Shown: in pieces, positions 36,482-45,401 of the stretch
Layout: every line of letters starts with the position of its first letter
Numbering within the stretch: position 1 is the first letter of the stretch
Source: Pannonibacter carbonis
GTDB lineage: Bacteria > Pseudomonadota > Alphaproteobacteria > Rhizobiales > Stappiaceae
NCBI RefSeq assembly: GCF_003012935.1
Contig: NZ_PUDR01000004.1
Coordinates: 62,001 to 126,000, forward strand
Direction: 5' to 3'
DNA: 64,000 bases
Notes under the pieces: model-generated
Told to the model about the DNA's origin: nothing
Database searches by the model: none
The model's input: the letters and a program-made list of their open reading frames with translations, nothing else
Position numbers and translations under genes: made by a program

Positions 36482-37700
36482 GTCCTGCGTCTTCCTGGTC
36501 TTCCTGCAGCGGGCCGTCATGCGTCTGATCTCCGCCGCCATTTTGTGGTTCACTGTCGCCGCCGGTGCCCGCGCCCCATGCGGGGCCGCCGTCACCGGAC
36601 TGGGCCGTCCAGCCAGATTGTTGCCCCTGCAAGGAGCCGTTGACCTGGAACATCGGCCGGTCGTCGCCAGCGGACTGAATGGTGATCGTGTCCGCCTTCT
36701 GACCGACCGCGCGCAACATCTGATCCAGAAGCTGCCGGTCCTGCCGGAGCAACTCGGCAGTGTCCGGGTTCTGCGCTGACATGACCACTTCCACCCGGTC
36801 GCCGATCAGGCGCAGCGAGACTTTCACGCTGCCCAGTTCCATCGGCTGCAGCTGGATTTCGAGCACTTTGACCATCGGACGTGTGGAGCCGGTGGAGAAC
36901 AGGCCCCCAGCGGCCGGCCCTTGCGCCGACGGAGCCGGACGCGGTTCTGACAAAGCCCCGATGATGGCCTCGCCCACCTGCTGAAGCGGAGAGAGCCGGA
37001 GCGAGGGTGCGAAGTGGGTTTCCTCGCGAAGGACACGAACCTGGCCTATAGCTGCCATGGCGCGTTGGCTGTCGCCGGAGCGAGTGTCGCCGACCCCGAC
37101 GCTGACCTCTTCAGGCGCCACGGCAAAGCGGGCAAAGAGACCTGCATCATCAAGTCCGGACAGGTTTCCAGCGACCGGCGCGGCCGCTGCGGGGGATGTC
37201 CCTGCCGATGCAACTGCGGCCTGCCCGGCAGCCGGAGCACCTCCGGCGACGGGCGTAGAGACCAGCGGCCCTGCTCCTGCTTGCGGTTCAGCAAAAGCGG
37301 GCGCCCCGGACCGGAGCGGTCCCTGCGGACCGGGCGAGTTCGGAGAGGCTGCCGGTGCCGCGGCAACGGCCAGGGATGGAGCCAGGCCCAGCAAGGCCGC
37401 CAGTGCGTTTGCATCGCCCGCCGCGCCTTGATCCGGGATCCCGGCGGCCGGCGTGACGAGAAGCTTCAGGAGACCTGCCGCATCGTCCTGAAGCTGAAGG
37501 GCCCCGTCAGTTGAAGCGGGGCTCTCCGGTTCCGATCCGGCAGAAGATGGCTGACCCGCCGAAGCATCCTGATCCTTCGGCTGGGATACGTCGCGCAGGA
37601 CATCGGAGAATCCGTTTCCGGCGCCATCGCCGGCGCTCTCCTGGCCGCGCCCTGCAACAGGCGCCGGGGCCTGCATGACGGCCGATGTGCTTACTGCCAT
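36429..37700 (-). CDS. fliK: Flagellar hook-length control protein (FliK; MotD of rhizobia)
   Basis: A 423-residue, Ala/Gly/Pro/Ser-rich ruler protein, largely disordered up to about residue 290. The conserved C-terminal core (about 310-390) has LEIQLQPMELGSVKVSLRL and RQDRQLLDQMLRAVGQKAD, the hook-length control domain that meets FlhB. It follows motC with a 10-base overlap, the order motB-motC-motD of Sinorhizobium, where MotD was shown to be FliK. The last part is Gly/Asp/Ser-rich and overlaps the next gene. Confidence 0.88.
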   Translation of the reverse strand: MAVSTSAVMQAPAPVAGRGQESAGDGAGNGFSDVLRDVSQPKDQDASAGQPSSAGSEPESPASTDGALQLQDDAAGLLKLLVTPAAGIPDQGAAGDANALAALLGLAPSLAVAAAPAASPNSPGPQGPLRSGAPAFAEPQAGAGPLVSTPVAGGAPAAGQAAVASAGTSPAAAAPVAGNLSGLDDAGLFARFAVAPEEVSVGVGDTRSGDSQRAMAAIGQVRVLREETHFAPSLRLSPLQQVGEAIIGALSEPRPAPSAQGPAAGGLFSTGSTRPMVKVLEIQLQPMELGSVKVSLRLIGDRVEVVMSAQNPDTAELLRQDRQLLDQMLRAVGQKADTITIQSAGDDRPMFQVNGSLQGQQSGWTAQSGDGGPAWGAGTGGDSEPQNGGGDQTHDGPLQEDQEDAGHAAHSDSRSDRSGAVYL

Positions 37701-39034
37701 GTCCGGGCTCCCCCCCGCGTGTTGCCCAGCAGGGCTTCTGTTTCGTTGAGTGCGAGGTCGGCTTGCCGCATCACCGGGCGCAGCCAGCCAGGATCCGCCG
37801 GAGCGGACACCTGCGCATACGCCCCCACATCGCCAATCACGCCATCGGGCGGAGTGGGCCAGTGGCGGACGTGATTCAGCACGGCATAGACGGCGTCCAT
37901 CAACTCGCGCTCGTCTGCAACCAGCGCCTTGCGATCGACCGACCACAGCAATTCGCGCGTCTGCATGATGTCCTCCGGGGCAAGGCTGGCTGCCGCCGTA
38001 TAAATCCGAAGACGCAATTCCTCCGGCGAACCTTTCACGACCAAAGGCCGCACCTTGTCCGCAGCCTTGCGGGCAATATCGAGATGACCATGGGTCACGG
38101 CCTGGCGGGTAACGGCCAGAAAATACGTCCGCTGCTCCGCCGGCTCGAACTCGGTAAGCAGTGTCTCGAGCAAGGCAAAGCGCCGCTCGTCCGTTCCAAA
38201 GCCGAGCCCCTCGAGGGCAAGACCGAACCGACGCTGGAAGTCCCCGGCATAGATCGACGACTTGAACCGGCGCAGATAACGGATCGACAGGGACTGGAAC
38301 CGGTCGATCTCGCCGATCTTGCCTGCCAGGAAGACTTCGCGGCGCAGGGCCGCTTCCTCCACCAGTGTTCCAGGCATCAGCAATCGCGCCACACCCAGAA
38401 GACGCAACGCTTCCGGCGGATTGGCGGAGACCTCCAGTGCGGCCCGGACGAGCGCGATCTGACCACCGAGGTTCGGCGGTATGTCCATCGGTTCGAACCG
38501 GGCCAGAAGCCGGCGCGCCTCTTCGCCCCGGCCATCCACATAGGCGATGGCCCCGCGCATCAGATCCATCTCGACAGCCGGCGGTGGCGAAAGCTCAACA
38601 AGCTGGTGCATCACCTTCGGGTTGCCACCGCTCAGGAGATAGATCACTGCCGCACGGGCATTGCGCTGGTCCGCCCAGGTTTCTGCAGGAGCTGCGAGAA
38701 ACTCCGCATTCATCCGGCCGAGCAGGGTCCGTTGGGCCAGATGCGCCTCCCGGCTGCCTTTCGCCACCTCACCCTGCAGGGCCTGCAACGTACGCACCAG
38801 TTCAAAGGGCTGCGTTCCAGCCGGAGCAACACGCGCGGCAAGACCGGGATTGGGCACAGCCGGATCTGCCGGTTCCGGCGCCGGAGCTGCAAGGGTCTCG
38901 CCGCCTGCCGGTGCGCCGGTCTGCGCCTTCAGTGGTTCGCACCAGACCGTCCCAAGCATCAGAGTCAGAACCGATACGGCCGCAGAGACCCGAAGCGACC
39001 GGTTCAGGACCCTTGTCCTTGCGTCCACACTCAT
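37691..39034 (-). CDS. motC: Periplasmic motility protein MotC
   Basis: A 447-residue exported protein (signal peptide about 1-38: hydrophobic VSAAVSVLTLMLGTV, ending LKAQ) with a helical, TPR-like body. MotC is restricted to rhizobia and relatives; it binds the periplasmic part of MotB and is needed for torque. Seen features include PFELVRTLQALQGEVAKGS and EEAALRREVFLAGKIGEIDRF, which fit the family. It overlaps motB by 4 bases and fliK by 10. The folding partner MotE is encoded at 46.1 kb. Confidence 0.9.
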   Translation of the reverse strand: MSVDARTRVLNRSLRVSAAVSVLTLMLGTVWCEPLKAQTGAPAGGETLAAPAPEPADPAVPNPGLAARVAPAGTQPFELVRTLQALQGEVAKGSREAHLAQRTLLGRMNAEFLAAPAETWADQRNARAAVIYLLSGGNPKVMHQLVELSPPPAVEMDLMRGAIAYVDGRGEEARRLLARFEPMDIPPNLGGQIALVRAALEVSANPPEALRLLGVARLLMPGTLVEEAALRREVFLAGKIGEIDRFQSLSIRYLRRFKSSIYAGDFQRRFGLALEGLGFGTDERRFALLETLLTEFEPAEQRTYFLAVTRQAVTHGHLDIARKAADKVRPLVVKGSPEELRLRIYTAAASLAPEDIMQTRELLWSVDRKALVADERELMDAVYAVLNHVRHWPTPPDGVIGDVGAYAQVSAPADPGWLRPVMRQADLALNETEALLGNTRGGARTWQ

Positions 39035-40368
39035 GCCTCGCCCTCCAGAATGAAGATCTCGATGCGGCGGTTGACCGGTGCCAGCGGATCCTCCGGAAGC
39101 TTCAGATCACGATCGGCATAGCCTTCGACCCGGTCGATGCGGGCAGCGTCAACGCCACCCCGTTGCAGCATGTACAGGGCCATGTGCGCGCGGGCGGTTG
39201 ACAGGCGCCAGTTGTCATAGTCCCTGGACCGGAAGGGCCGACCGTCCGTATGGCCCCGGATGATGATACGCCCTGGCTTGTTGGCGAGCACGCCGCCGAT
39301 GCGTTCCATCAGCTTGACCAGTTCCCCGCGCGGCTCGGCTGAACCGACAGCAAACATGCCGTAGTTCTGGTCGTCGGTCAGGCTGATGAGGACACCTGCC
39401 CCCTGCTGCTCGACATTCACCCGGGCAGCCGTGGCACCAAGCGAGGTCCCTTCCGCGCCTTGCAGCACCTGAGCCAGACTGTCGGCCAGCTGACGGGCAT
39501 TGACTTCCGCAGGCGACTGGGCCGCTACCGCCTGGCTGATACCTGACTGCGCCCCAGCCCCCGCATGCGGCTGGTTGCCTACCCCGGTACCGTCCCCTGC
39601 AGTTTCTGCCGGAACGGATAGGGCTTCAACCTCAGGCGGACGGGCAACGGCTGTGCCTTCAGGCGTTTCCACCGAAGCTGCAAAGCTTGCCGTGCCCAAT
39701 GGCACCTCGCCGGTTATCGCAGCGGTCTTGCCGCCTTCCTGTCCGGCTGTCTCCCGGCCCGGCAGGAACTGCCAATACATCGGATCAAAGGGATCACGGA
39801 AAGCTTCGCCGCCCTGGGCGCCTTCCTGGCGCTGCGTTCCCAGCCCCTGGCTTTCCGGTGCAGCGCCCGAGCCGGGTGCTCCGGCGACACTCTCGGCAAG
39901 CTGGTCCAGCACGGTGTAGGGATCGCGGAACAGGGCGGTCTCCGTGTGGGTGGGCTTGAATTCGCCAAGGCCACGCCGCGCAGGACTGGCATCCGCCGTG
40001 GCAGAACGGGTTGTCATCTCCTGACCGTTAGCCGATCCCGGCGTCCCGTCCGGATCCGGCGGAGAATTCATGATCACGTCAATCTCGGCAGGCTTGCCCT
40101 GTTCCGGCCCCGGCATGTCCGGATCGTTCAACCCTTTCCGTGTCTGGGTGGTCGAGGCGAGCTTCACCGGGTTGAAATATTGCGCAACGCCCCTGCGGAC
40201 ACTGTCGTCAGTGACGTTGATCAGCCACATCACCAGGAAGAAGGCCATCATGGCGGTCATGAAGTCCGCGAAAGCGATCTTCCAGACACCGTTCTTTACC
40301 GGCTCGGCGTCCAGAGGCGACCGGCGACGCACGATGACGATTTCGGTCGGCTGCAGTTCTGCGGTCAT
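39031..40368 (-). CDS. motB: Flagellar stator protein MotB
   Basis: A 445-residue stator anchor. One membrane helix (about 31-55) carries the ion-binding aspartate D35 in AFADFMTAMMAFFLVMWL. The periplasmic part is long and Gly/Ala/Pro-rich to about 290, then an OmpA-like peptidoglycan-binding domain with IIRGHTDGRPF and RLSTARAHMALYML. The extended linker is usual for rhizobial MotB, which receives MotC. The end overlaps motC by 4 bases. Confidence 0.95.
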   Translation of the reverse strand: MTAELQPTEIVIVRRRSPLDAEPVKNGVWKIAFADFMTAMMAFFLVMWLINVTDDSVRRGVAQYFNPVKLASTTQTRKGLNDPDMPGPEQGKPAEIDVIMNSPPDPDGTPGSANGQEMTTRSATADASPARRGLGEFKPTHTETALFRDPYTVLDQLAESVAGAPGSGAAPESQGLGTQRQEGAQGGEAFRDPFDPMYWQFLPGRETAGQEGGKTAAITGEVPLGTASFAASVETPEGTAVARPPEVEALSVPAETAGDGTGVGNQPHAGAGAQSGISQAVAAQSPAEVNARQLADSLAQVLQGAEGTSLGATAARVNVEQQGAGVLISLTDDQNYGMFAVGSAEPRGELVKLMERIGGVLANKPGRIIIRGHTDGRPFRSRDYDNWRLSTARAHMALYMLQRGGVDAARIDRVEGYADRDLKLPEDPLAPVNRRIEIFILEGEA

Positions 40369-41009
40369 TCCACCTGCTCCCGGGCACTGCGGATCCGGTC
40401 AAGCCAGTCCGCCATCTGGGTTTCGATCACCGTATCCTCGAGCACGGCACGCACTTCCGGCCCCTCACCGGGCACCAGCTTGACCCGGTCCTGCAAAGGA
40501 CCGAGGCCAACGACGACCTGCGGCAACAGGCTGTCCGGACCACTGACCTCAATGAGCCGGCGATCCGTTCCCGCACCCGTGAGAATTTCAGCAAGGGCAT
40601 CGCGAAAACTCTCGACAGCCCGCGCCGCCACAGCCTCTTCAAGGAAAGGCAACAGCACTTTTCCGACCGTTTCGGAGATGGTGTCTTCGAGGTGCTCCAG
40701 CGCATCGGCGAGATTCTCGCCAAGGCGCTCAGCCTCTTCCTGCTGATGCGCGAGACGGGCTGTCTCTGCCTCGATCTGCAAGGCCTCAATGCGGGTTTCG
40801 AGCTCGGCCTCGACCTCAAGTCGTGCAGCCTGGCGGCCGGTGCGCACGCCACGGGCATACTCTGCGGCGAGGCGTTCCTCCACGGTCGGCTCCGGCGGCC
40901 GGTCATTGCCGAGAATGACATCGGCCATGACGACGTTTTCCTTGCTGAGGCGCGGAAAGCCTGGTCCGGCCAGTTCCGGAATATGCGCTGCGATGGGGCG
41001 ATGCTGCAT
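40365..41009 (-). CDS. fliH: FliH-like regulator of the export ATPase
   Basis: A 214-residue charged protein. Residues about 45-115 are a long coiled coil with the small-residue pattern of FliH, and the C-terminal half (about 120-210) has the globular V-type ATPase E-subunit-like pattern, with SLLPQVVVGLGPLQDRVKL and IETQMADWLDRI. FliH holds FliI inactive and docks it at FliN. The ATG shares a base with the fliF stop (TGATG). FliH is weakly conserved, so position between fliF and motB supports the call. Confidence 0.75.
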   Translation of the reverse strand: MQHRPIAAHIPELAGPGFPRLSKENVVMADVILGNDRPPEPTVEERLAAEYARGVRTGRQAARLEVEAELETRIEALQIEAETARLAHQQEEAERLGENLADALEHLEDTISETVGKVLLPFLEEAVAARAVESFRDALAEILTGAGTDRRLIEVSGPDSLLPQVVVGLGPLQDRVKLVPGEGPEVRAVLEDTVIETQMADWLDRIRSAREQVE

Positions 41010-42649
41010 CACACGCGCTCCCCTTCATACATCCACTGCTTGAGGATCGCGGCCGACTGTTCCTCATCAAGTTCAAGCAGCGATTCCAGCTTTTTGATGG
41101 ATGACTGATTGATCTTGTTGGTGAGGTCGCTCAAAAGTGCCGTGTGATCGGGTGCAGCAAGGGCGCGCGGCTCAGAGAATGGCATCCCCTGCGCGTCCAG
41201 TTCCCCGGCCATGGCCAGTTCGGAGATTTCGGTCGGTGTTTCGGCGCGCTGCGGGACGAGGACCGCAAGGGCCGGGCGCAGGCCGAACCAGATCAACAGG
41301 CCGGCAACCGTCATGATCGCGACAGCGTTGATCACATTGCCGGACTGGCGCAGCAGAAGCTCGGTGATCGACAGCGGCGGGGCCGGAGCCAGATCGCCAG
41401 CCCCTTCGAAGAACTCCACGACAGAGACCTTGATCGTGTCGCCACGCGCCGCGCTGACGCCGGCGGACGAGGCCACAAGCTGCTCGATCTCGCCAAGTTG
41501 CTCCTTGACGGCGACCTCATCGGGCGTACCGCCCAGCGCTGCATGCAGCCGGACCTTGTCAACCAAAACCGCGATCGACAGCCGTTCCACGGAATATCCC
41601 TCTCGCGAGGTCTCGGTGGTCTTGGATGAAATCTCGTAGTTGACGGTTTCTTCCCGGCGCTGGTTCTCCTCGCTGGAACGCTCGCCATTCTGCGCCTGGA
41701 CGTCTTCCTCGGGCAGGTTCTGCTCCACCGTGGTCGGGGTCTCGGTGCTGGTGTTCTGCGAGGTTGCGTTCTGGCGGATGGTGCGGATGGAGCGTTCCGT
41801 GCGCGATTCCGGGTCGAAGACGGTCTCGGAAATGCGGCGCTTGTCCGTGTTGAGATCAGCCGCGACGCTGACCTGGAAATGATCAAGCCCGAGATAGGGG
41901 GTCAGGGTCTTGCGGATATTTTCCTGGATGCGCGCACTGACGGCTGTCTCGAGGCTGGCCATCTGGCCCGCAGAGGCGTTGGCCGGATCCTTGCCCGTGG
42001 CAAGCAACCCGCCGGAGGTGTCAAGCACGGTCACCTTTTCAGGCGACATGCCCGGAACCGAGGCTGCGACAAGATGGCGGATGGCATCGGCCGTCCGGGT
42101 GTCATTCGGCGCGTCCGAGCGGATGACGACGGAAGCTGAGGGCGGTTGCTGGTCGCGGCGGAACGAAGCCTTCTCCGGCATGACGATGTGCACACGGGCA
42201 GCCCGCACGTCCTGCATCAGCTGGATGGTGCGGGACAGCTCGCCTTCCAGCGCCCGGACGCGGGTCACTTCCTGCATGAAGGACGTCAGGCCAAGCGAGC
42301 CAACATCATTGAACAGCTCATAGCCGGTGCTGCCGCCTCGGGGCAGACCGCGTTCCGCCAGCAGCATGCGGGCCCGTGCCGCCGCGCCATGACCGACCAT
42401 GACAGCGGCCCCATCGGCACTGATGTCATAGGGAATGCCGGCGTCCTGGAGCGCGGAGCCGATGCGGTTGACATCGTCGCCTTCAAGGCCGGTGTAGAGC
42501 GCCGTCATCTGCGGACGGCTCAGATAGTAGGCGCCCAGACCGACGGTCAGGACGGTCGCAAGTCCGATGAGGGCCAGCGCAATGAGGCGCTTGACACCAA
42601 GCTCCATCAGATTGGCCAAGAGTTTTTCGGCATGTTCACGGCCTGGCAT
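41009..42649 (-). CDS. fliF: Flagellar MS-ring protein FliF
   Basis: A 546-residue ring protein with a first membrane helix at about 20-40 (LIALALIGLATVLTVGLGAYYL) and a second near 440-460 (VINAVAIMTVAGLLIWF). The ring-building domain between has YTGLEGDDVNRIGSALQDAGIPY and RVHIVMPEKASFRRDQQPPSASV in parts. The C-terminus SIKKLESLLELDEEQSAAILKQW binds FliG. First gene of the fliF-fliH-motB-motC-fliK operon. Confidence 0.96.
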   Translation of the reverse strand: MPGREHAEKLLANLMELGVKRLIALALIGLATVLTVGLGAYYLSRPQMTALYTGLEGDDVNRIGSALQDAGIPYDISADGAAVMVGHGAAARARMLLAERGLPRGGSTGYELFNDVGSLGLTSFMQEVTRVRALEGELSRTIQLMQDVRAARVHIVMPEKASFRRDQQPPSASVVIRSDAPNDTRTADAIRHLVAASVPGMSPEKVTVLDTSGGLLATGKDPANASAGQMASLETAVSARIQENIRKTLTPYLGLDHFQVSVAADLNTDKRRISETVFDPESRTERSIRTIRQNATSQNTSTETPTTVEQNLPEEDVQAQNGERSSEENQRREETVNYEISSKTTETSREGYSVERLSIAVLVDKVRLHAALGGTPDEVAVKEQLGEIEQLVASSAGVSAARGDTIKVSVVEFFEGAGDLAPAPPLSITELLLRQSGNVINAVAIMTVAGLLIWFGLRPALAVLVPQRAETPTEISELAMAGELDAQGMPFSEPRALAAPDHTALLSDLTNKINQSSIKKLESLLELDEEQSAAILKQWMYEGERV

Positions 42650-42737
42650 TCCATACCCCTGTGCTCGTTCGGTCTGAACCTTGTCCGACTATCGCGGCGC
42701 TGGCTGGCGCGAGGCTTGTGTCGCCCGCAGCACCGCG

Positions 42738-42777
42738 AAAAAAGGAAGAGGGCCGCGTCCAAAAGGACGCGGCCCTC
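42738..42777 (-). terminator. Intrinsic terminator of fliC
   Basis: On the minus strand a perfect 13-bp stem GAGGGCCGCGTCC / GGACGCGGCCCTC with a TTTT loop (42777 to 42748) is followed by TTCC and six T's. It begins 28 bases after the fliC stop and separates it from fliF. This is the strongest hairpin terminator in the window, as expected for a highly expressed flagellin. Confidence 0.93.
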
Positions 42778-42805
42778 CAGGGTCCAGACCTTGCGGCCGA
42801 AGGAC

Positions 42806-43723
42806 TTAGCGGAACAGCGACAGGATGTTCTGGCTGCTCGAGTTGGCGATCGACAGGGCCTGGATGCCGAGCTGCTGCTGGGTCTGAAGAGCCTGCAGAC
42901 GGGTCGATTCCTTGCTCATGTCGGCGTCAACCAGCTGGCCGACGCCACGATCGATGGCATCAGTCAGAGCGCCGGCGAAGTCCTTCTGCAGGTCCACGCG
43001 CTTCTTCACCGAACCCAGCAGGGTCGCTGCGTTGGTGATGTCACCCAGAGCGTTGTCGACGATCGAGATCTGCTCTTCCAGACTGGTCAGATGAGCGGCA
43101 GAGTCGGTCAGGGCCGAGATGTTGATGGTCGACACCTTGGCGGTGGTGCCACCAACGGTGCGGTCGCGATCGAGGATGCCCGACTGATCATCGCTGTCGT
43201 ACAGTTCGGTCTGCGTGATATCGATCGCGATCGTGTCGATCGTGATCGCACCGCCGGAGCGGGTGAAGGAGCCAACGATCGACTTGGTGCCGTTGTAGCC
43301 TGTCGCACCGGAGTCGACCGACAGCCAGTTCTCGCCGTTGAACACGGACGAGTCTGCGATCGTCTTCAGCTGACCCTGGAGTTCGGTGATGTCGGACTGG
43401 ATCTTGCCACGATCAACACCCGGCTGACGGGCGGCGACGAGCTTGGCCTTGATCTCGTTGACGACATCAACGGTCTTGTCCATGGCAGTGTACATGACGT
43501 CCACGGTTGCGGCGCCGAGGCCCAGGGCGTCCTTCACTGCGGAAAGCGCCATGTTGTCGGAACGCATGGTGGTTGCGATCGACCAGTAGGCGGCGTTGTC
43601 CTGGGCCGAAGCAACCCGGTAGCCGGTAGAGATGCGGTTCTGCACCTGGGCCATCGACTTGTTGGTTGCGTTCAGGGTCTGGAGCGCCGTCATGGCGGAT
43701 GCGTTGGTCATCAAGCTGGACAT
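42806..43723 (-). CDS. fliC: Flagellin
   Basis: A 305-residue filament subunit, short as in rhizobia. The N-terminal D0/D1 helices begin SSLMTNASAMTALQTLNATN and hold QNRISTGYRVASAQDNAAYW; the C-terminus DADMSKESTRLQALQTQQQL followed by ALSIANSSSQNILSLF is classic. The central D2 region is very short. It is the only flagellin gene in the window. The ATG at 43723 begins the family; expression is likely controlled through FlaF/FlbT at the leader. It has its own terminator and a 411-base upstream gap. Confidence 0.96.
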   Translation of the reverse strand: MSSLMTNASAMTALQTLNATNKSMAQVQNRISTGYRVASAQDNAAYWSIATTMRSDNMALSAVKDALGLGAATVDVMYTAMDKTVDVVNEIKAKLVAARQPGVDRGKIQSDITELQGQLKTIADSSVFNGENWLSVDSGATGYNGTKSIVGSFTRSGGAITIDTIAIDITQTELYDSDDQSGILDRDRTVGGTTAKVSTINISALTDSAAHLTSLEEQISIVDNALGDITNAATLLGSVKKRVDLQKDFAGALTDAIDRGVGQLVDADMSKESTRLQALQTQQQLGIQALSIANSSSQNILSLFR

Positions 43724-43822
43724 GGTGGTCCCTTTCACATTCGTAATTTTTGAAGGGGACATACCGGGCTTTCACCGGTACGACAGAACGGCGTCATGCC
43801 CTTGAACGGTGTGTTGGGTTCC

Positions 43823-43847
43823 GTTCAACCTGTCGTGAGTTCAACCT
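43823..43847. promoter_or_regulatory. Direct repeat upstream of fliC, candidate operator
   Basis: GTTCAACCT occurs twice with 16 bases from start to start, about 100-125 bases before the fliC ATG. Tandem sites of this spacing can bind a dimeric regulator. The identity of the regulator is not shown by the sequence. Confidence 0.35.
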
Positions 43848-43940
43848 AGCCCGGCATGCTTGTGCGGGGCTGACTTGAAATGACGGCGTCGGGATTTTCG
43901 GGTTTGCGGTGAGGAAATATGCGGTGGCCGCCACCCTCAC

Positions 43941-44045
43941 CGCGCCGTCCTGGCCTTGTGCCGGGACCTGTTTTTTCCAACGCGCGTTGCCATTTCGAAT
44001 CCTTCGACCACCTGACAGATCCCGGCACAAGGCCGGGACGGCGCG
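43941..44045. repeat. Second REP-like paired inverted repeat (26-bp arms)
   Basis: The left arm at 43941-43966 (CGCGCCGTCCTGGCCTTGTG plus CCGGGA) is matched in inverted form at 44020-44045 at 25 of 26 positions, with 53 bases between. It shares the core GCCTTGTGC.GGGA and the overall geometry (26-27-base arms, about 50-base spacer) with the element at 35615-35717. It lies between fliC and fliP. Confidence 0.85.
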
Positions 44046-44134
44046 GTATTCAAGGCGAATGCACCACCCCAAAATGCCCAAAGGGCGAGGCATTGCTGCC
44101 TCACCCTTTGGTGCGTCAATATTTTATTTGCCAG

Positions 44135-44890
44135 CTAAATGAATGATCTGACCAGGCTGCCGACGAGGAGGTTCCAGCCATCGATCAGGATGAAGAACAG
44201 CGCCTTGAACGGCAGCGAAATGACGGTGGGCGGGAGCATCATCATACCCATGGACATGGTGATCGTGGCGACGATCATGTCGATGACAAGGAAAGGCAGT
44301 GCGATGAGAAAGCCGATCTCGAAGCCACGGCGCAGTTCCGAGATCATGAAGGCCGGAACCAACACCCGCAGTTCCACTTCCTCGGCGGAGGCGGCCTCAC
44401 CTGACGTGACCCGGCCAGCGGCCAGTTCGTCGAACAGCACCAGATCCTGCTCGCGGACCTGGCTGAGCATGAAATCGCGGAACGGACCGGTGATCCGGTC
44501 ATAGGCGTCCATTTCGGTGATCTCGTTGTTCATCAAGGGCACCATGCCCTCCTTCCAGGCCCGGTCGAAAGTCGGGGCCATGACATAGAAGGTCATGAAC
44601 ATCGCCAGTGAGATGATGATGAGATTGCCCGGCGTTGTCTGCAGGCCGATGGAGGAGCGCAGGAAAGAGAAGGCGATGGAAAAGCGGATGAAGCTCGTCA
44701 CCATGATCAGGATGCCCGGCGCGACGGACAAGACCGTCAGCAGGGCCATGACCTGAACGATACGTCCCGCCGTGCTGCCCTCGCCTTGCGGGATCAGATC
44801 AGACAGGCTCGGCAGTGCCGGAACGGACTGGGCTGCGGCCAGCGCCGTGCCGGCCAGGAGGAAAATACAGGCAAGCCAGAACCGCGTCAT
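44135..44890 (-). CDS. fliP: Flagellar export gate protein FliP
   Basis: A 251-residue membrane protein with a cleavable signal peptide (about 1-20, ending ALAAA), as usual for FliP, and four membrane segments. Seen: MVTSFIRFSIAFSFLRSSIG, then LAMFMTFYVMAP, RVLVPAFMISELRRGFEIGF-type sequence with the FliP residues, and MMMLPPTVISLPFKALFFIL. It is the last gene of the flgB-to-fliP transcript and overlaps fliL by 4 bases. Confidence 0.95.
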   Translation of the reverse strand: MTRFWLACIFLLAGTALAAAQSVPALPSLSDLIPQGEGSTAGRIVQVMALLTVLSVAPGILIMVTSFIRFSIAFSFLRSSIGLQTTPGNLIIISLAMFMTFYVMAPTFDRAWKEGMVPLMNNEITEMDAYDRITGPFRDFMLSQVREQDLVLFDELAAGRVTSGEAASAEEVELRVLVPAFMISELRRGFEIGFLIALPFLVIDMIVATITMSMGMMMLPPTVISLPFKALFFILIDGWNLLVGSLVRSFI

Positions 44891-45375
44891 TGCACCACCA
44901 GGGATTCGAGAATGAGTTCACGCACCTTGCCGCCGGAACGGGCAATCGCCCGTTCATTGAGATCTTCGCGCAGGTGCTGCAGACCCGCGGCGCCCTCGAC
45001 ATGGGCCAATGTGATCGTCCGCAGATAGGCGAGGATATCTTCCTCGATGTGACCGGCCAGAAGCACAGGATCCTCTATCTCGGTTTCATCCAGGACGATG
45101 GATGCCTGCACCCGGATCCAGGCATCCTGGGGGGCGGACAGATTGGTCACCAGCGGCTTCAGGGACCGCAGCCGCGAGGCGGTGGAGTAGATCGGCTGCG
45201 CCGGTGCCGGCATCAGGGCACTCTCGGCATTTACTGCGCGGCGGACCGTGTCGGTGAAATACAGGCCAGCCAAGGCACCCACGCCAGAGGCAAGGATGGT
45301 CAGAAGGACAACGGACCCCAGGAAGCCGGTCGTGCTGCCGCCGCGACCAGACGAGGAAAAATCGGCATCAGCCAT
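44887..45375 (-). CDS. fliL: Flagellar basal body-associated protein FliL
   Basis: A 162-residue protein with one membrane helix (about 20-42, GFLGSVVLLTILASGVGALAGLYF) and a periplasmic stomatin-like domain. The C-terminal SGGKVRELILESLVVQ is the FliL ending. It surrounds the stator and affects torque. The ATG at 45375 was chosen over an in-frame codon at 45402, which coincides with the flgH stop. It is coupled to fliP by a 4-base overlap. Confidence 0.88.
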   Translation of the reverse strand: MADADFSSSGRGGSTTGFLGSVVLLTILASGVGALAGLYFTDTVRRAVNAESALMPAPAQPIYSTASRLRSLKPLVTNLSAPQDAWIRVQASIVLDETEIEDPVLLAGHIEEDILAYLRTITLAHVEGAAGLQHLREDLNERAIARSGGKVRELILESLVVQ

Positions 45376-45401
45376 GGATCGGCTCCGTCGAATGAGAGGC
45401 A

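Larger units (their letters stand above)
43724..44134. other. Intergenic region upstream of fliC
   Basis: A 411-base gap. In the leader, TACCGG (43762-43767) and CCGGTA (43775-43780) can form a hairpin ending about 40 bases before the fliC ATG, a possible FlbT target. Two direct copies of GTTCAACCT stand at 43823-43831 and 43839-43847, 16 bases apart, perhaps a regulator site. A REP-like element fills 43941-44045. No supported gene; reading frames here are products of the repeats. Confidence 0.5.

Noticed and set aside
43794-44146. Several small frames between fliC and fliP
   Set aside because: They are read from the inverted repeat and its spacer, and mirror each other on the two strands.
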